DNA of 64,000 nucleotides from Sphagnum compactum. Taxonomy: Eukaryota; Bryophyta; Sphagnopsida; Sphagnales. Positions 60,201-64,000 of this stretch are shown here, in pieces (position 1 is the first letter of the stretch; the number at the start of each line of letters is the position of its first letter). The DNA lies in assembly GCA_965153455.1 (NCBI GenBank), contig OZ234497.1, positions 9,734,001 to 9,798,000 on the forward strand, read 5' to 3'. The notes under the pieces were generated by a model. That model saw only the letters and a program-made list of their open reading frames with translations. It was not told the origin of the DNA and searched no databases. The position numbers and the translations under genes are program-made.

Positions 60201-63200
60201 ATAAAGGTCTACATAGACCCCTAAACTTTGTATATATGAACATTTTGACTTGATTTTTTAATTCAAATATTAATGTGAAACATAACAAGTTTTTATACAT
60301 CCATTTTAAAAAATTATGGTGAGTGCAAAATGTAATTTGATAGTAATGGATTTAACACATTCAAAATGAATGATTCAACTCATGTGCAAATGTTGATAAT
60401 TCAAAAGATGTGAAATCTTTATAAGTTATTGCACGTGTTTTATTAAATTATGATTAGTGTAAATGCAACCCATGGGCAACATAATACAAGTGTACAATTC
60501 AACTCATGTACTATGTTAATTGTGGAAGAGATGTGTCAAAAAGATCACTAACCATTATAGTGCATGTTTAAATAAAGTTAAATGTTACCTTAATCATCAA
60601 CAATTTGAAATTATTGAAAAATAAAATAAGGTGAATTCTTGTTTAAGTGCAAGGTGTAGCTTATGAGTAACATTCTCCACTTGTTATCAAACCTTGATTC
60701 AACTTATGCTAGATGTTAATAGCTAAAAAGTAGTTAAAAAAATGACCAAACAATATTATCAATTTTGCAAGGAATCTAGGGTTAAGGTATTTTCCATTAT
60801 TATAAAATTCAACATGGAGGAAAAAATCCAATGTTAGTGAACAAGGTAGTCATTGTTTTGACTATGGAAATTATGCACAAATAACTGGTAAACAATTTCA
60901 CTTGCTATTTATGCATGATGATAATAAGTCAAATAATAATCAAATTGGACAGGTGGATGCAATGGGTTGTAGTGGAAAAACCCAAGATTTCTTCTTGTGT
61001 CACATTGCAATTTAGTGTACTCTTATCATTTGCATAGAATTTTATATTCCCATATAGTAATCTTGCATCCAATATATTGATTCTTTTCTATGTTTGTATG
61101 TATAAAAACTTTAATTTATTTTTGCATCTATGTTTGATTATTTGTGTCACTGTAAACCCTTCAAGCATTTGAAGTTGATTGGATAGGTTCTTGCTACAAA
61201 TATTCTCACTATTCCCTTCCACTAATAGGATTTTTATAAAAAAAACAACTATGTTTATAACTAAATTTATAGTTATTTTGGATTGAACGACTATGGTCAC
61301 TAGAGTTGTGGTGGACATCTTGCTTAAGCAACTCAACATGACATGTGTCAAACATGTCCAAAACAATTATGTGTAATGTCCACATGGATAAATAAAAGTA
61401 TGTAATCATTTTATAGTCATTTAGGACACATGTAGTCATGTTACAATCACCTACTACACCATGTAGTCATATTGTAGTCATTTAGGACCAAGTTTAAAAT
61501 GTCATTAGAGGAAATTGAACTTTCATCTCCATGGCCACAAACCAACTTTTTAACCATCTAACCAATACTTCAATTTGTGATATATTATGTCATTGCATAA
61601 ATATAAACAAGTATATTTAAAATCTTGTGTATTATCATATCATTATTTAATTATGTAAATTCATAATAATGAATTTCATTATTATGAACTTACATAATTA
61701 TAATATATTTAAATAAATATTTCTAATTCAGTATTCAAATTTAATGTTTTAAAATTCTGATTTTAGTTATAAATCAAATATAATTTTAAATTTTAAATTA
61801 ATATTTATATTAAGAATTTTATTTTCTTAATAATTAAGTTAAATTGATTTAATATTTGTAGGCATAAATTAAGTTTCTGAATTAAATTTAATCCATATTT
61901 TAATTCCATTCTTCTATAAAAAAAAATATTTTTCAAAATTTCAGATCTAAATGTATTATATCAATTTAAAATATTTATTTCAAAAATTTCAATGTAAAAC
62001 TTTTAACTATAAACATACACATAAAAATCACATGATTTAATTTTTCAAAATAAATTTAATTATCATTGATTAAACCTTTATACATGTATGCATGCCATTT
62101 GTAGAAATAAAAAACTAAAATATAACATTTTTATAAATCCCTAAAAAAATGATTCCACTTGAATTTCATATACACATGTGTTTTCATGTAATGCATACAC
62201 GACTATTACCATTACAAACTGAATGATGAATTTTTTAATGAATGTACATGTTAAATTATATTTTATGATGTATGATGTAAAAAATTTTATTTACATTTTC
62301 AATATAATTCACAATATACAATTATATTATGATTATAATTATATTAATTTGATTACATATTTACACAATGTGGCAAAATTGCACATGTTAAATGTAAAGT
62401 GATGGACATTAATTTTCCACATCATAGATCTTAAATAATAATATAATTTGTTTAATAGGTAGTTAAATAAATTACCAAATCATTTTAATATTATATGCAA
62501 TATCATAATGTCAGTTATTATTGTTGGTTAGTCATTTTAATAATTTTACATCTTTAGCTTGAGATTATATAAAATTGAATACATGCCCACATTATGTTAA
62601 ACATTCATTCCATTAATCCATTAGTTGCAATAACCACTAGATTGCAACTACATATTATTGCCACATAAGCTAGATAGTTGCAAATATGGTTCATAGTTGT
62701 TTAAGAAGTGGTTGCATAGGACATGAATTCCTCTACTGTTCTTTCTGAATTTTATTTTGATTTTTAAATGTTATGTGTATTGGCGTCTATTTTCATATGT
62801 TTATGTTATATATATAAGTTAAGCAAAATGAACATTTTAATTGACATGAACTATAGTCTCTATCGAGATAAAAAATTAAACATATCATATTTTCTTGGCA
62901 TATGAAAAGCTTCCCTACCCAAGACTACATTTGTGAGTATGTAATTGTGTGTTTTCTATAATCCAATTCATGAACAATCTATTCTTCTTGTCTATTCATT
63001 AGTAAAAGAATAATTCATTTGCACCATTCTTTTCATTCTCTATTGACCTGCAATAATTCCTCAATCCAAACTAACTATAAACCATACATGTATATTGAGA
63101 AACTAAAGAAATTCTTTTCTAGGGTTGTCTTTCTGCAAATAATATTTATTTGGGCTACGATGGTTCTATCCAAGTTGGTGGATTAGTCTACTACTTGGTT

Positions 63201-64000
63201 TTATCAAAAGTAAATTCTAGGTATGGTTATGGTGTTTTAATAAAAAACCATTTGGATCATTGAGAATGCCAGAATGCATTATACAATATAATTTCTTGGA
63301 GATAGACATATTTGTAATGATCACGAGTAAGGATTGGTATCCTTTAGTTACGTTTTTATTATTCTCACAATCAAGTTAAACTATTTTCTTCCTAACATAC
63401 AATTCCTAACATCCATTAAAAAGCTTACATTACAATCAACTTCTAGCCAATGGTCCCCCATACGCTAGTTTCAATACATGGTTGCTCTGGTTTTGAATTC
63501 TTGGATGTCTACTTCTATGACGGTTGGACTCTTGTTTTTAATGGTTTCCTCGTCTTCTCCATCGCTTAAAATAAAAAATTTCACATCCTCTATTAACATT
63601 GATTTCTCCTTCCCATTTTTCTCTTTCCTAATTTTATTTTCATTGAGGGACCACATGTTGAAGTTGCTTACAAAATGTTATTTCAAATCCAACATTATAT
63701 TTACATCGTACCCAAAGGATGGGATTTTTCCTGGGCTTTTCGGTGGGGTGAAAAACTTTTCATATATATTTTTTTCAATTGCTCCTCTCCAAATGATTCC
63801 TTCACCAATATATTGCAGCTATTTGTTCCATGACTTATCTTTGTTTTTTTCCTAACATCACAACCATTGGTAGACCCTTACAATGTAACACATTTATCAA
63901 TTAAATTTATCATGTTCAATCATTACTCGAGAAAAACCATAAATGCAATCAATACATGACTTCCATTTTTTTCATGAAATCAATATCAATATCCATTTGT
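57269..64000. other. AT-rich region without recognisable genes
   Basis: No frame on either strand matches a known family. Some open frames (for example plus 57683-58018 and 63478-63855) are long for the base composition but rich in Phe, Asn, Lys and Ile, and I cannot assign them. At 61380-61490 TGTAGTCAT/TAGTCATTTAGGAC words recur, like the subterminal words of the CACTA-type element at 20.3-22.8 kb, so a decayed relative may lie there. Confidence 0.5.

Noticed and set aside
1-64000. tRNA, rRNA or snRNA genes
   Set aside because: I scanned for tRNA-like B-box words (GGTTCGAAT type) and conserved rRNA words. The GGGTTCGAAGTC in the arrays is peroxidase GFEV coding sequence.

Overview
The window is nuclear DNA of a land plant. 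The evidence is the gene remnants: a class III peroxidase with its typical intron positions, a LEUNIG-type glutamine-rich exon, a plant-type P5-like protein disulfide isomerase, and a plant 5-alpha-reductase family gene. Plant mobile elements and AT-rich intergenic DNA fit this. The two retroelement coding sequences remind me, from memory only, of families common in seedless plants and gymnosperms, so I do not place it closer than land plant. I see no tRNA, rRNA, CRISPR or bacterial-type operon. Every recognisable protein-coding sequence carries at least one disabling change, so this looks like an old repeat-rich region and not a gene cluster.

Layout. 1-12 kb: two complete hAT transposons (2873-5972 and 9242-11865), each with terminal inverted repeats and a perfect 8-bp target-site duplication. 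Both are GC-rich islands in AT-rich DNA, with a further GC-rich 0.7-kb element between them (8061-8785). 12-24 kb: mostly gene-free, with remnants of a LINE-like element and of a minus-strand non-LTR retroelement (17.8-23.35 kb). That second retroelement is split by a 2.5-kb CACTA-type insertion. 24-28 kb: four copies of a TATA-bearing, LTR-like repeat. 28.1-30.0 kb: a five-exon, 3'-truncated PDI pseudogene. 30.6-33.6 kb: a LINE fragment cut at both ends. 33.6-41.6 kb: gene-poor, with two tandem repeats.

41.7-57.3 kb is the most unusual part. A broken fragment of a class III peroxidase gene (end of exon 1, intron 1, exon 2, part of intron 2) has been amplified into a tandem array of about 515-bp units. 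The array exists twice, in opposite orientation (41825-43704 on plus, 55250-57268 on minus), like the arms of a giant inverted repeat. All units share the same 1-nt frameshift. The 11.5 kb between the arms holds a DUF4371-type hAT fragment, a minisatellite, a 5-alpha-reductase-like gene with one TGA, an autonomous-type Helitron (Rep plus PIF1-like helicase), a MITE and a LEUNIG-like exon. 57.3-64 kb is AT-rich and without recognisable genes.

A theme runs across the window. The long transposon reading frames stay in frame over kilobases and are interrupted almost only by TAA or TAG where glutamine (CAA/CAG) would fit: 5 of 5 in hAT-1, 3 of 3 in hAT-2, 7 of 8 in the Helitron. The simplest reading is C-to-T decay at methylated CAG/CAA. 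Descent of these elements from a donor that reads UAR as Gln is the less likely but testable alternative.
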